Positions 49,758 through 59,462 of a stretch of DNA of 64,000 nucleotides are shown piece by piece; within the stretch, counting starts at the first letter, position 1, and each line of letters begins with the position of its first letter. The notes under the pieces are model-generated. The model ran no database searches. It was not told where the DNA came from and worked only from the letters and a program-made list of their open reading frames with translations. The translations under genes were made by a program, and so were the position numbers. Origin of the DNA: Rubritalea tangerina (lineage in GTDB: Bacteria; Verrucomicrobiota; Verrucomicrobiia; Verrucomicrobiales; Akkermansiaceae); the NCBI RefSeq assembly GCF_042683245.1, contig NZ_JBHUJB010000046.1, forward strand, positions 62,001-126,000, given 5' to 3'.

Positions 49758-50747
49758 TCACTCCTTGGTCCATATCCGCGTGTTCAGATTCATCATCTCT
49801 ACAACATCACAACACGCATTCATCTCTAACACAAAGTTTTCTAGCTGACCCAAATCATTGCTAGCCTTTCCAAAGTCAGGCTCAAACCAGTTAGACTGTG
49901 TCGAAAACAACATGACAACCTTGGAGTCCTTGAACGCCAACATCACACTGTCTCCAAGCGCAGCTCGCAAGCTTAACAACCTGTCTTGCATGTCAGGCGT
50001 CAGAATATAACGCACCGCCACTTGATCGCCACCACGCACTACAAATGCCTTCTCAAATTCAGGGTTTTCCAAATGAACCACATCCCCACCTAACTTTTGT
50101 AACTTCTTTCCAAGCCACCCAAAATTGCGCTCCGCAAAATCAGGCGTCACCGTCGCCCATGTTGAAAACTCCTTGTGGAAATCAGCCATAAAAAAGACTC
50201 CATCAAATAATGTCTTCCAAGTCGTCCGCGTATTCCCCTCAGAATCTCGCTTCGTATCCTTGCGCTCAGCCTTCACCTCAGAAAACCAGACTTCCGTCTC
50301 ACCTACATGCCCAGTGAAAAGATCTTCTGAGTGGTAACGGTCAATGCGTGAAGACACCAGACCCGTACTTTTAAACAAAGACTGAGAGATCCCCTGACTC
50401 GGTTGATACTCCATGCCCGGCTGCACCTTCCGTGCTACCTCTGATAACACCCGTAATTTATAGTCCCTTAAATACTCCGCCTTGTATTTGCCAATGAACA
50501 CATTGTGCACCACTACATAACTCACCACGAATAGAAGCACCCCTGTGATGAGACCCGCCCCCCCTTCACCACTCGCTGATGCGATAATCCCACCTACCAG
50601 AAAGCTCACTACCCCAGCCCCAGCTATAGACATAAAGCCCTTCGAGCGCTTCTCTATCGCCTCCTGTCTCTGGTTCTCTAACTGTGACAATAAAGGTGAT
50701 ATACTATCTATCACCTCTTGTACTTGAGATCTAACCGAATAAGACAC
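49758..50747 (-). CDS. DUF3137 family membrane protein
   Basis: 329 aa. Seen: an N-terminal helix, two TM segments (about 38-58 and 64-86), and a soluble C-terminal domain with LFTGHVGETEVWFSEVKAE, the beta-rich DUF3137 pattern. Function unknown. GTG start at 50747 with an unusually strong Shine-Dalgarno GGGAGGAGG four nt upstream, in contrast to the leaderless genes elsewhere. Confidence 0.75.
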   Translation of the reverse strand: MSYSVRSQVQEVIDSISPLLSQLENQRQEAIEKRSKGFMSIAGAGVVSFLVGGIIASASGEGGAGLITGVLLFVVSYVVVHNVFIGKYKAEYLRDYKLRVLSEVARKVQPGMEYQPSQGISQSLFKSTGLVSSRIDRYHSEDLFTGHVGETEVWFSEVKAERKDTKRDSEGNTRTTWKTLFDGVFFMADFHKEFSTWATVTPDFAERNFGWLGKKLQKLGGDVVHLENPEFEKAFVVRGGDQVAVRYILTPDMQDRLLSLRAALGDSVMLAFKDSKVVMLFSTQSNWFEPDFGKASNDLGQLENFVLEMNACCDVVEMMNLNTRIWTKE

Positions 50748-50888
50748 CGCGCCTCCTCCCTAGACTTGCACTAACTTGAAGCTCCCAATTCCTATTCTCT
50801 CTAACTCGTCTAACCATCTGAATGATCAGACAAGTACACACCCTCACACCACAAGCAAAGTATCAAATCCCCACCACACTAGATCACT

Positions 50889-51938
50889 CTATTGAACTAA
50901 GTCTGCTAAACGCTTCCCAACCTCTAATTTGTTATGTGGGTGAATGTCCTTTAGATTCCCAATATCCTCAGTCCTGGCAATATAAACCCCATCTAACTGC
51001 TCAGGAACGGCAAGCTGTTGCTTCCAAAATCCCTCAATCTCCACACCCTTGTAGCGAAATGGACAAATTTGAACCATGTAGAATGGCTTGTATGCATCGC
51101 CCCAAGCATCTCTCCAAGATTGAACTAACAACTTTTGCCGCTCCGCATAGTCACTCACTTTGACATCATTCTCACCTTGATACCAAACCCAGCCGGCAAT
51201 GTTGAATCGTGTCACAGGATGCACCAAAGCATTATACAAAGCCGAAGGAGCATGCTTACCTGTACCTCTCACTGGGCTTGCGTATTGAGAGATGGCCTTT
51301 TGATCACTAAACGCGTGAATACTCACCCCACCCCACGCTGAGACAATCACCCCCACTGGCACACCTGTCTTCTTGTTCAAATGATAAGCAAAACTATAGG
51401 CTGTCCCAGAAAATCCGCGCTTCTTTAATACACCCGTAGTCGCCAACGCCTCTGGACTCGCCACCCTCCACCCATTCAAACCTTTCGGAAAATCATCCAA
51501 GGGGGCAGGACTCAAGCCCTGAATAGAACTACAAATCCGAATTTGCTCATTCGCTGACTTTTTTACCAATGCTTCACAATCTTTACTATGCGTCACTGGC
51601 ATCTCCATGTTCGATTGGCCTGCACAAAAATACACATCGCCCACAAGTACATTGGTGATCCGTACAGCTTCCTCTCTATCCTGCACCACAAGATCTTGTC
51701 CCTTCTTGTTGGCACGCATCGCCTTGAGCTCCACCTGCCACTTACCGTCTTCCACTTCAGTCACCACGGACTGCTTCCCAAACTGAACTTTGACCTTATC
51801 TGATCCACTTGTCCCCCAAACCTTCACCTCTTGGCCACGCTGTAGCACCATGTTATCCGTGAACACTGAGGGCAATTCGACTGCCTGAGCACAACAACTA
51901 AAAAGACAAATGAGAAGTAATGGTGAAAAACGAAACAT
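50889..51938 (-). CDS. Sialate O-acetylesterase-like SGNH hydrolase
   Basis: 349 aa from the ATG at 51938. Seen: a signal peptide (about 1-20), LPSVFTDNMVLQRGQEVKVWG (family start), the SGNH nucleophile motif GQSNMEMP, a WYQGENDV oxyanion-hole block, and the catalytic DIHPHNK (Asp/His). It cleaves acetyl groups from sugars in the periplasm. Family members are usually 450-500 aa or more; here the protein ends about 14 residues past the His, so the common C-terminal beta-sandwich is missing. Upstream in-frame starts at 52052 and 51962 lack a signal. Confidence 0.82.
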   Translation of the reverse strand: MFRFSPLLLICLFSCCAQAVELPSVFTDNMVLQRGQEVKVWGTSGSDKVKVQFGKQSVVTEVEDGKWQVELKAMRANKKGQDLVVQDREEAVRITNVLVGDVYFCAGQSNMEMPVTHSKDCEALVKKSANEQIRICSSIQGLSPAPLDDFPKGLNGWRVASPEALATTGVLKKRGFSGTAYSFAYHLNKKTGVPVGVIVSAWGGVSIHAFSDQKAISQYASPVRGTGKHAPSALYNALVHPVTRFNIAGWVWYQGENDVKVSDYAERQKLLVQSWRDAWGDAYKPFYMVQICPFRYKGVEIEGFWKQQLAVPEQLDGVYIARTEDIGNLKDIHPHNKLEVGKRLADLVQ

Positions 51939-52081
51939 AAAGAGCGTGGTTTGATTGACCATTTCACTAACAGCCCAAGACTCCCAAAACGAGCGACTTC
52001 CACTGGTGGCCCATGCACACCACTCTCCCCCTCTCCTACTTTTTCCTTCCATCCTCGAGCATTTTCCTTCCCACTCCCCGC

Positions 52082-54625
52082 ATGCAGCTCAGCAAGCCCT
52101 CCGGCAACTACGATTCAGACGACTCACTCAACCACTTCCTCACCACTGTGGCGGACTCAGGTATCGAGCTCTATGACCACCAAGAAGAAGCCATTCTTGA
52201 AATCTTTTCCGACAACAATGTCATCCTCAACACCCCAACCGGTTCGGGCAAATCCATGGTCGCCCTCGCCCACCATTACAAATCCTTCTGCGCAGGACGC
52301 ACCTCCTATTACACCGTCCCCATCAAAGCTCTGGCTAATGAGAAGTTTCTCTCACTCTGCCAATCATTTGGCCCTGAAAATGTCGGTATGGTCACTGGCG
52401 ACGCCACTGTGAATCCCGCTGCCCCCATCATCTGTTGTACCGCGGAAATCCTCTCGAATATCGCCCTCCGTGATGGAGAGCGCGCCAAAGTCGACGACGT
52501 CATCATCGACGAATTCCATTACTATTCAGACGAAGAACGTGGAGTCGCTTGGCAAATCCCTCTCCTCACTCTCAGCCAAGCGAGATTCACCCTCATGTCC
52601 GCCACCATCGGTGACACCCACTTTTTCCAAAAAGAACTCAGCAAACTCACCGGAGCCCCCACCACCCTCGTCCAGTCAGACCAACGCCCAGTCCCACTCG
52701 AGTTCGACTACTCAGAGATCCCTCTCGCCGAAAAAGTCACCGAACTTGTCGAAAGCAACAAAGCTCCAGTCTACCTCGTCCACTTCTCTCAAAGAGCCGC
52801 CGCTGAATCCTCCCAAAACCTCCTCTCCCACAACTATTGCTCAAAAACAGAAAAACAAGAAATCAGCGAAGCCTTAAATGCCGCCAACTTCCAATCCCCC
52901 TATGGCAAAGAAATGAGCAAATTGCTGCGCCACGGTATTGGCATCCACCACGCTGGCCTCCTTCCCAAATACCGCATCCTCGTTGAAAAACTTACCCAGC
53001 GTGGCTTGCTAAAAGTCATCTGCGGCACCGATACCCTCGGAGTCGGAGTCAATGTTCCTATCCGCTCAGTCCTGTTTACCCAACTCTGTAAGTTCGACGG
53101 ATCCGCCGTCAAAATCCTCACCGTCCGCGACTTTAAACAAATTGCTGGCCGAGCCGGACGCCGTGGCTTCGACGATAAAGGCTACGTCGTCGCACAAGCC
53201 CCAGAGCACGTCATCGAAAACCTCCGCCTCGAAGCCAAAGCCGCCACCTCATCAAAGAAAAAGAAATTTGTCAAAAAGAAGCCCCCAGAACACGGCTTCG
53301 TCAATTGGAATCAAGACACCTTCGAAAAACTCGAAGCCTCTGCACCCGAAGCCCTCAAATCCAGCTTCCGTCTGCGCCATAACCTTATTCTTAACCTCCT
53401 GAGCCGACGCCACGAAGACGGCTGTGCCGCACTTAAACAACTGCTCACGAACTGCCATGAAACCGAGGCTTCCAAAAAGAAACTCCGCAGCCAAGCCCGC
53501 AAAATGTTCATCGCCCTGGTGCGTGGCGGCGTACTCACCATCCTCCCACCCTCACAGCGTTCATCCAAACCCAATACCCCAAAAGTTCAGCTCCACCTTG
53601 ACCTTCAAGAGGACTTCACCATGAACCAAGCTCTCGGCCTCTACCTCTTAGAAGCCATCCCAGAATTAGACCGATCCCACCCCAACTACGCACTTCAGGT
53701 CCTCAGCCTCATAGAATCAATCCTCGAAGACCCAGCTACTCTCCTCAAGGCCCAAATCAACAAAGCTAAAGGCGACCTCATCGCAGAACTCCGTAACGAA
53801 GGTGTCAGCTATGAAGAACGCATGGAACGCCTCGAAGAAGTCACCTACCCCCAACCAGGTAAAGATTGGATCTATGACACTTTTAACCGATTCAGAGCCA
53901 AGCACCCGTGGGTCCAATCCGAAGGAATTCGCCCAAAATCCATTGCCCGAGAAATGTTCGAGGAATACATGGATTTCGAAGACTATATCAAAGACTATAA
54001 ACTCGAACGCTCCGAGGCCATCCTCCTGCGCCACCTCTCTGAGGTCTACAAAGTGCTCGCACAAACTGTCCCCCCAAACCTTAAAGATGAAACCCTCCTA
54101 GAAGCCGAAGCCTACCTCAAAGACCACGTCACCTCCGTCGATTCCTCACTCATCGACGAATGGGAACTCATGCGTAACCCCAAATACCTCGAACAAAAAC
54201 AAGCAAAACAACAAGAACGCGCCGCTCAACCACTCACCCAAAATAAGAAAAAATTCACCAAACTCGTCCGCCAAAAATCACTCGATGCCCTCAAATTCCT
54301 CGCATTCGATGACATCGACGCCTTCCTCAGCCAATTCTCCCCAGAATCCCCCGATGGTTCCCCCTGGAGCTTCAACCGCATCGACCCCCATATCGATGCC
54401 TACTTCGAAAACCACCATAGCATCAGACTCGACCCCGCCGCGCGCAATTTAAGCAATACCATTATCCGCGAATCCTCCGATACCCATACCTGGCAAGTCA
54501 CCCAAATCCTTTGCGACCCCGATGAAAAAAATGACTGGGCATTCGTTTTCAATGTCGACCTAAATGCCTCAAATATACAAAAAACTCCTATTATTCAGTT
54601 AGAAAAGCTAACAAGCATCAGTTAG
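52082..54625 (+). CDS. Ski2-like DEXH-box helicase
   Basis: 847 aa from the ATG at 52082. Seen: Q-motif-like HQEEAILEI, Walker A TPTGSGKSM, motif Ia VPIKALANEK, motif II DEFH, motif III SATIG, LRHGIGIHHAGLLP, and motif VI QIAGRAGRRG. The last four with DEFH are the Ski2/HelY signature. A basic linker KKKKFVKKK (about 400) and a DUF3516-like C-terminal helical region (about 430-640) follow. Such helicases unwind RNA in processing or decay, possibly helped here by RNA 3' end enzymes elsewhere. Divergent from the esterase gene. Confidence 0.85.
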   Translation: MQLSKPSGNYDSDDSLNHFLTTVADSGIELYDHQEEAILEIFSDNNVILNTPTGSGKSMVALAHHYKSFCAGRTSYYTVPIKALANEKFLSLCQSFGPENVGMVTGDATVNPAAPIICCTAEILSNIALRDGERAKVDDVIIDEFHYYSDEERGVAWQIPLLTLSQARFTLMSATIGDTHFFQKELSKLTGAPTTLVQSDQRPVPLEFDYSEIPLAEKVTELVESNKAPVYLVHFSQRAAAESSQNLLSHNYCSKTEKQEISEALNAANFQSPYGKEMSKLLRHGIGIHHAGLLPKYRILVEKLTQRGLLKVICGTDTLGVGVNVPIRSVLFTQLCKFDGSAVKILTVRDFKQIAGRAGRRGFDDKGYVVAQAPEHVIENLRLEAKAATSSKKKKFVKKKPPEHGFVNWNQDTFEKLEASAPEALKSSFRLRHNLILNLLSRRHEDGCAALKQLLTNCHETEASKKKLRSQARKMFIALVRGGVLTILPPSQRSSKPNTPKVQLHLDLQEDFTMNQALGLYLLEAIPELDRSHPNYALQVLSLIESILEDPATLLKAQINKAKGDLIAELRNEGVSYEERMERLEEVTYPQPGKDWIYDTFNRFRAKHPWVQSEGIRPKSIAREMFEEYMDFEDYIKDYKLERSEAILLRHLSEVYKVLAQTVPPNLKDETLLEAEAYLKDHVTSVDSSLIDEWELMRNPKYLEQKQAKQQERAAQPLTQNKKKFTKLVRQKSLDALKFLAFDDIDAFLSQFSPESPDGSPWSFNRIDPHIDAYFENHHSIRLDPAARNLSNTIIRESSDTHTWQVTQILCDPDEKNDWAFVFNVDLNASNIQKTPIIQLEKLTSIS

Positions 54626-54754
54626 TTGCGATAATCCCTAGGATTTCCACTGTGATCTAATTGTTGCATAAATCTCTTTCTAACTCGGACTGAGCTTCGC
54701 ACAGTATGGTAACTCGTGAACAGGGCCTGCCCTCATCGCGAGAACTCCACTACT

Positions 54755-55303
54755 ATGCAAATCCAACTCTATCTCAGCGCTGAAGTGCAATCCCACTTCG
54801 GAATCTCCCCGCAAGAAATCAAGAGTGACCTCCAAACCCCGCTTCACGCAGATTGGAAAGCACTTTGGTATTGTGAACACCTCATCAGTACCGATGACGG
54901 CCTCGAACACCTCTACATCTTTAGCAACGCGCTCACCCACTACGCCCTCATCATGGTAGACAGAGATCGCGACTTCCAAAGCCTCCTCGGTAGCTTTCAA
55001 CAGCACTTCGCCCTCGCCCTCCACGAACATGGCCAAGCATTCGCCACCCAAGCCATAGAAGCCGAAGTCGAGCTCCTAAATGGCCAAGCACCCAGCCGAC
55101 GCCTCCAGTTCCAAACCGACCACGCCATCGAACTCTTACTCGCCAATGACAGCGATATCGATGCCGCAGAAGAATTCCTCAACCAATTCGAAAACTTTCA
55201 CTTCCCCAAATCCCCCAGCGATGCCATGCGCGAGAGGCTCAGCCCTACCCACACCCAAGCCGAAGCCACCATCCTCCCCTTCCAGCACAAGCGCGCAAAA
55301 TAA
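54755..55303 (+). CDS. Small protein resembling DUF6933
   Basis: 182 aa from the ATG at 54755. An N-terminal half reads as a DUF6933-like pattern (QLYLSAEVQSHFGI, DWKALWYCEHL, HLYIFSNALTHYALIMVD), the family that recalls a substrate-binding or toxin-antitoxin-like fold of unknown role; the second half is helical and acidic with a basic final HKRAK. The family call is tentative. It stands alone. Confidence 0.5.
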   Translation: MQIQLYLSAEVQSHFGISPQEIKSDLQTPLHADWKALWYCEHLISTDDGLEHLYIFSNALTHYALIMVDRDRDFQSLLGSFQQHFALALHEHGQAFATQAIEAEVELLNGQAPSRRLQFQTDHAIELLLANDSDIDAAEEFLNQFENFHFPKSPSDAMRERLSPTHTQAEATILPFQHKRAK

Positions 55304-55411
55304 ACAGTCTCATAAACTCAGCCGAACCATCGACTGAGACGACCAAAATAGACGGAGTAAAGACGGCTGGCCAAGAACCAACCACCTCCCACTCCCAGCA
55401 CCGACACCATA

Positions 55412-56944
55412 CTAGCCGAGTAATCGCTGGAGAGTCTCAGAACTCACCTCGCGCACGGCGCGTATGTCGTCGCCAATCATCCCATCCATGAGCTCCAGAC
55501 ACACCCGCTTGGCTTCAGGATTGTCAAAATCCATCCCCACCAATGCGCGTCCAACCCGCTCACCAGAGTATTCATAGTTGAAGTAACACAGGCTCGTATA
55601 GTCACTCACCTTCTCCATAAATTGCTGGAAGGCTCCCGCTCGCTCTGGAAATTCCACATTCACAAATAACGGACAATGAAACAGGCCCGGCTCATAGTTG
55701 ATGATCCGATACCCGACAACCTCCTCAGTCGAAACATCCGCCGCGCAAACGCCCCGCTCAGACAAAAGTAAGTCAATCTGAGCATAATCCTCTTCCGAGC
55801 CAATCATCCCAATCACTGGGTACTGCACCTCGGAACCAACTCGACCATATTGTAAATCAACGATGCTGACAGCCTCAGGCAATGCCTTCAAAAATTCCAA
55901 CAACGAACCCTTGCCTTCAGGAATCGGCACCCTCAAAAAGCGACGATGACGGGAACCTATCCCTGCGCGTCTCGATATGTTCGCTAACTGCGCAAAATCC
56001 ATGTTCGCACCACAGATGATCGTCAGGACCTTTTCTCCAGGCTGAATCTTCCCAGCCGCATAATCCTTTGCAATCGCAGCCAAGCCCATCGCCCCGCTCG
56101 GTTCTGGTATCGCACGCACCGTCTCCCATAAGCGCCGCACACCATGGCAAACCTCATCGTTCGTCACCGTCACCACCCCATCGAGTAGATCTTTGCAAAT
56201 TCCAAAGGTATTTCCACCCACCTTGCGCACCGCAGTGCCATCACAAAAAACATCTAAGTATTCGAGCTCAACTGGCTCACCAGCCTCAATCGCAGCCTTC
56301 ATCGAGGCCTGCCCCTCGCCCTCCACTCCGATCACCTTGCACTCCGGCCAGTACTTCTTTAACCAACAACTCACCGAAGACGCTAAACCACCACCACCAA
56401 CGGCAATGTAAACGCGATCAAATGGCCCCTGGCCACTCATCACGATCTCATCAGCTACCGTCCCCTGCCCCCCCATCGTCACCGGATCATCATAAGGGTG
56501 CACATAAACAGCTCCAGCTTCCTCACAAAAAGCGCGTGCCGCAATCCCCGCATCATCATAGCTATCTCCCACGAGACGAATTTCCACATTCTCCCCCCCA
56601 TGGCGCTTCACTTCATGCTGCTTCACCTCAGGGGTCGAGACCGGCATGTAAATGATCGCCTGACAATCCAATTTTCGTGCAGCCAAAGCCACACCTTGCG
56701 CGTGATTACCAGCAGATGCCGCCACGATCCCCTTCGCCCGTTGCTCCGGCTCCAACGCTGCCATCGCATTGTACGCCCCACGCCACTTGTAGGCCTTAAT
56801 AGGACCAAGATCCTCACGCTTTGCCCAGACTTCACAATCGTACTCGGCAATCTCAAGCTTCTGCAGTGGCGTCGGCTCCCCTACAGCATAGACGCGTTGC
56901 CGCGCCATCAGTATCTCTTGAAATAATTGATCTTGGTTCATCAT
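55412..56944 (-). CDS. ilvA: L-threonine dehydratase (biosynthetic, IlvA)
   Basis: PLP enzyme that makes 2-oxobutanoate, the first step of isoleucine synthesis. 510 aa. Seen: PLP lysine in GPIKAYKWRGAYN (E. coli has HSFKLRGAY; the Ser is Ala here), the SAGNHAQGVA phosphate loop, and VAVGGGGLASS. The C-terminal part (about 330-510) carries two ACT-like regulatory domains, as expected for isoleucine feedback. Two adjacent ATG codons begin the gene. No ilv genes are near it. A promoter with an inverted repeat lies just upstream. Confidence 0.93.
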   Translation of the reverse strand: MMNQDQLFQEILMARQRVYAVGEPTPLQKLEIAEYDCEVWAKREDLGPIKAYKWRGAYNAMAALEPEQRAKGIVAASAGNHAQGVALAARKLDCQAIIYMPVSTPEVKQHEVKRHGGENVEIRLVGDSYDDAGIAARAFCEEAGAVYVHPYDDPVTMGGQGTVADEIVMSGQGPFDRVYIAVGGGGLASSVSCWLKKYWPECKVIGVEGEGQASMKAAIEAGEPVELEYLDVFCDGTAVRKVGGNTFGICKDLLDGVVTVTNDEVCHGVRRLWETVRAIPEPSGAMGLAAIAKDYAAGKIQPGEKVLTIICGANMDFAQLANISRRAGIGSRHRRFLRVPIPEGKGSLLEFLKALPEAVSIVDLQYGRVGSEVQYPVIGMIGSEEDYAQIDLLLSERGVCAADVSTEEVVGYRIINYEPGLFHCPLFVNVEFPERAGAFQQFMEKVSDYTSLCYFNYEYSGERVGRALVGMDFDNPEAKRVCLELMDGMIGDDIRAVREVSSETLQRLLG

Positions 56945-56945
56945 T

Positions 56946-56984
56946 CTGTGAGCGAAATACTCACAGGATCACCCCAACGGTCAA
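56946..56984 (-). promoter_or_regulatory. ilvA promoter with overlapping inverted repeat
   Basis: Minus-strand TTGACC (56984-56979), 17-bp spacer, AGTATT (56961-56956). A perfect inverted repeat CTGTGAG / CTCACAG (56946-56952 and 56960-56966, 7-nt centre) covers the -10 and start point. It could be an operator or a hairpin at the mRNA 5' end. Confidence 0.5.
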
Positions 56985-57006
56985 GCCCAGAGACTCTCAC
57001 ACCCCG

Positions 57007-57441
57007 TCATCCCACCATCGCCTCCAATGTCACCCGATGCCGATACTCAAATAACCTCTCTAGCCGATGCCTCACCATCCACCCAGAAAATGGCGGCGCC
57101 ACATACTCGATCACATCCTCTAAAATGCTGCGGCCCCCATCGAGTTCATGAAACCTATGCTCGTGCCTCCAATACCGAAAAGGCCCATACGCCTGCTCAT
57201 CCACAAATAATTTCCCATAATCGTATCCCGAATGTTCATAGCGAGCCTTAAACCCTATAGGCCCTAACACTCCCACTCGAACTACGACATACCCCCCATC
57301 CTGAATGCCTCCATTACGTTCTAACACTTGGACATTCTCCCACTCAGGCGTCAACCGCTCAAAGGCTCCATCCTCCTCGTGCCACGCAAAAACTCTCTCT
57401 GCCGACACTGGTAATTCTACCTCTCTTCTAAAAAGATCCAT
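57007..57441 (-). CDS. SRPBCC-family ligand-binding protein
   Basis: 144 aa from the ATG at 57441. Seen: an N-terminal VELPVSAERVFAWHEE strand-helix, the central WENVQVLERNGGIQDG and a FRYWRHEHRFHELDGGRSILEDVIEYVAPP segment, and a C-terminal long helix, the START/Bet-v1-like fold. Ligand unknown. A start at 57561 would add 40 residues not part of the fold. Divergent from the peroxiredoxin gene. Confidence 0.75.
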   Translation of the reverse strand: MDLFRREVELPVSAERVFAWHEEDGAFERLTPEWENVQVLERNGGIQDGGYVVVRVGVLGPIGFKARYEHSGYDYGKLFVDEQAYGPFRYWRHEHRFHELDGGRSILEDVIEYVAPPFSGWMVRHRLERLFEYRHRVTLEAMVG

Positions 57442-57577
57442 ACCCCTAACATCCACCCATTTGCTGCACCTGCAAGGACGAAAGGATCTTGCCAAGCACC
57501 CACCTTCTGTCCAATCATTACCCCGAATTGGGAGAAACATCCCACTCACATTCCGAATCAACTAACTCAGAAAGACA

Positions 57578-58069
57578 ATGAAACTCAACGTAGGCGATAA
57601 AGCCCCAGATTTCACCCTCGTCACACTCGGCGCTAATGGCCCAGAAACTTTCACACTATCCGAGCACATCGGTAGCGCAAACCTGCTACTCTTATTCGTG
57701 CCCATGGCATTCACTGGTGGCTGTACCGCTGAATTCTGCGATATCTCTAAAAATATCAGCGCCTATGACGCTCTCGACGCTAAAGTCCTTGGCATCTCAG
57801 GCGACAACCCATTTGCCCAAGCCGCTTGGGCCGAAAAAGAAGGCATCACCCTCACCCTACTCTCAGACTACGAGCACAAAGCCACTGAAGACTACGGCGT
57901 AGCCTACTCCAGCTTCCTCCCTGAGAAAAACCTCATCATGGGCGGTGTTCCAAAACGTTCCGCCTTCGTCGTCGATAAACAAGGCACCATCCAATACGCC
58001 GAAGTATTAGAAGTTCCAAGCGACATGCCTGACTTCGACGCCATCCAAAGCTGCCTCAAAGGCCTCTAA
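57578..58069 (+). CDS. Peroxiredoxin (AhpC/TSA family, AhpE/BCP-like)
   Basis: Thiol peroxidase of 163 aa, cytoplasmic. Seen: KAPDFTLVTL, the active-site motif PMAFTGGCTAEFC with peroxidatic C49 and a second Cys C54, the R of the catalytic triad in VPKRSAFVVD. C54 could be a resolving Cys five residues away, as in BCP alpha-type proteins. A promoter is not clear. It ends at a good terminator. Confidence 0.88.
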   Translation: MKLNVGDKAPDFTLVTLGANGPETFTLSEHIGSANLLLLFVPMAFTGGCTAEFCDISKNISAYDALDAKVLGISGDNPFAQAAWAEKEGITLTLLSDYEHKATEDYGVAYSSFLPEKNLIMGGVPKRSAFVVDKQGTIQYAEVLEVPSDMPDFDAIQSCLKGL

Positions 58070-58088
58070 TCTCCCCCCTTTTTTAGCA

Positions 58089-58118
58089 AGCTCACAGCAC
58101 GTATGCTGTGGGCTTTTC
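58089..58118 (+). terminator. Intrinsic terminator of the peroxiredoxin gene
   Basis: 11-bp stem agctcacagca / tgctgtgggct (one G-T pair) with loop cgta, followed by four T then CTC. The first in-frame ATG of the next gene (58103) lies inside this stem, which supports the later start at 58148. Confidence 0.8.
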
Positions 58119-58147
58119 TCTCCACCTCCCTAGCCCGACTTACGCCC

Positions 58148-59461
58148 ATGAAACCACTCCTCGCCTTCTTTTTTAGCAGCACTGTTCTCATCCTCTTATC
58201 AGCATGTGGGAGTAAGGGTCCCTTAGTTTTCGATCTCATGCCAGCCCCTGCGGCCTTCACTGAGACGGGTATCAAAATGCCCAACCAAGACGATCTCATC
58301 AAAGATACCCTCGTCGACCACATCTTCTATGCCACCGATCGCCAACCTGCTACCCCCTTGGACAAACAACAATTCTATTCCAGCAAACGTGGCAATGCCC
58401 TGCGCCTGGGCCGCGCACAAATTGAAACTGGCCATGATGACCTCACTTGGCAAGACGCACGCAAAATCTCACTCCTGAAAACACGTACCGAAAAGTTTCC
58501 CATCAAAGTCAAGAGCGCCAACGAATACGGCCTCCTCGATGACTCCATCCACCCCTACTCCAGCGTTACCCAACAAGAAGTCAATCAATCCAAAGCCGCC
58601 ACCCAACGCTACATCCGCGAGATTAACCAACAACTCGCTCAGTCAAAAAATGACACCATCAATATCTTCGTGCACGGCTACAAAGTCACCTTTGAAAACC
58701 CCATCCTCACCACCGCCGAAATGTGGCATTTCCTAGCTTACGACGGCGTCTTCATCGCCTACTCCTGGCCCTCAACCCCAAAAACTCTCGCCTACGTATC
58801 CGATACCGAAACCGCCCTCGTCTCCTCCCGCCACCTCCGCGACCTCATCCTCTTCCTCGCTGACCGTACCAAAGTCAAAAAAATCAATGTCATCGGCTAC
58901 AGCGCCGGAAGCCGTGTAGTCACCCGCGCCATGGGCGACCTCGCCATCCTCCAATACGGTAAATCACCCGCTGAAAATAAAAAACGCCTCAAACTCGGCA
59001 CCGTCGCTATCATCGCCGGTGACGTCGACCGTAAACTCGTTGGTGGCTACCTGCTCGATGGTGCAGATAAACTCATGGACCAATTCCTCATCTACCAGAG
59101 TGATGCCGATAAAGCGCTCTTCTTCTCACGCTTCCTCACCAGCCGCCACCGACTCGGAGAAACTTTCGACCTCGAAAATGTCGACCAAAAAGCACTCCAG
59201 TACCTCAATGATAACCCACATGTCGTCATCATCGATGTCAGTGACGCCGAAGCCGCCCGCGCCGGCAACGGCCACGGTTACCTGCGCAATAGCCCATGGG
59301 TCACCAGTGACTTGCTCATGAGCCTCGCATACGCCCCCAAACCCGAAGCACGTGGCCTCGTCCGTAAAAAAGCACACATCCCCTACTACACCTTCCCGAA
59401 AGACTACACCAAGCGCCTCGGCCAAGCCCTCAGACGCTACAACCCAGAGCTCTTCGATTAA
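58148..59461 (+). CDS. Lipoprotein alpha/beta hydrolase (DUF900-like)
   Basis: 437 aa from the ATG at 58148. Seen: a signal peptide with lipobox LSAC (Cys about residue 19), an FYATDRQ motif, the phrase NDTINIFVHGYKVTFEN, FIAYSWPS, and the nucleophile motif NVIGYSAGSRV, all typical for DUF900 hydrolases. A conserved His late in the protein (HPVVIIDVSDAE area, read HVVIIDVSD) may complete the triad. Membrane-anchored, substrate unknown. The longer form from 58103 overlaps the terminator. Confidence 0.8.
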   Translation: MKPLLAFFFSSTVLILLSACGSKGPLVFDLMPAPAAFTETGIKMPNQDDLIKDTLVDHIFYATDRQPATPLDKQQFYSSKRGNALRLGRAQIETGHDDLTWQDARKISLLKTRTEKFPIKVKSANEYGLLDDSIHPYSSVTQQEVNQSKAATQRYIREINQQLAQSKNDTINIFVHGYKVTFENPILTTAEMWHFLAYDGVFIAYSWPSTPKTLAYVSDTETALVSSRHLRDLILFLADRTKVKKINVIGYSAGSRVVTRAMGDLAILQYGKSPAENKKRLKLGTVAIIAGDVDRKLVGGYLLDGADKLMDQFLIYQSDADKALFFSRFLTSRHRLGETFDLENVDQKALQYLNDNPHVVIIDVSDAEAARAGNGHGYLRNSPWVTSDLLMSLAYAPKPEARGLVRKKAHIPYYTFPKDYTKRLGQALRRYNPELFD

Positions 59462-59462
59462 G

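Noticed and set aside
50748..50888. Frameshifted continuation of the esterase C-terminus
   Set aside because: No frame downstream of the stop resembles the missing beta domain, so a clean short protein is more likely than a frameshift.
56945..57006. T-box or attenuator before ilvA
   Set aside because: Only 62 nt to the neighbouring gene, no T-box sequence and no isoleucine-rich leader.
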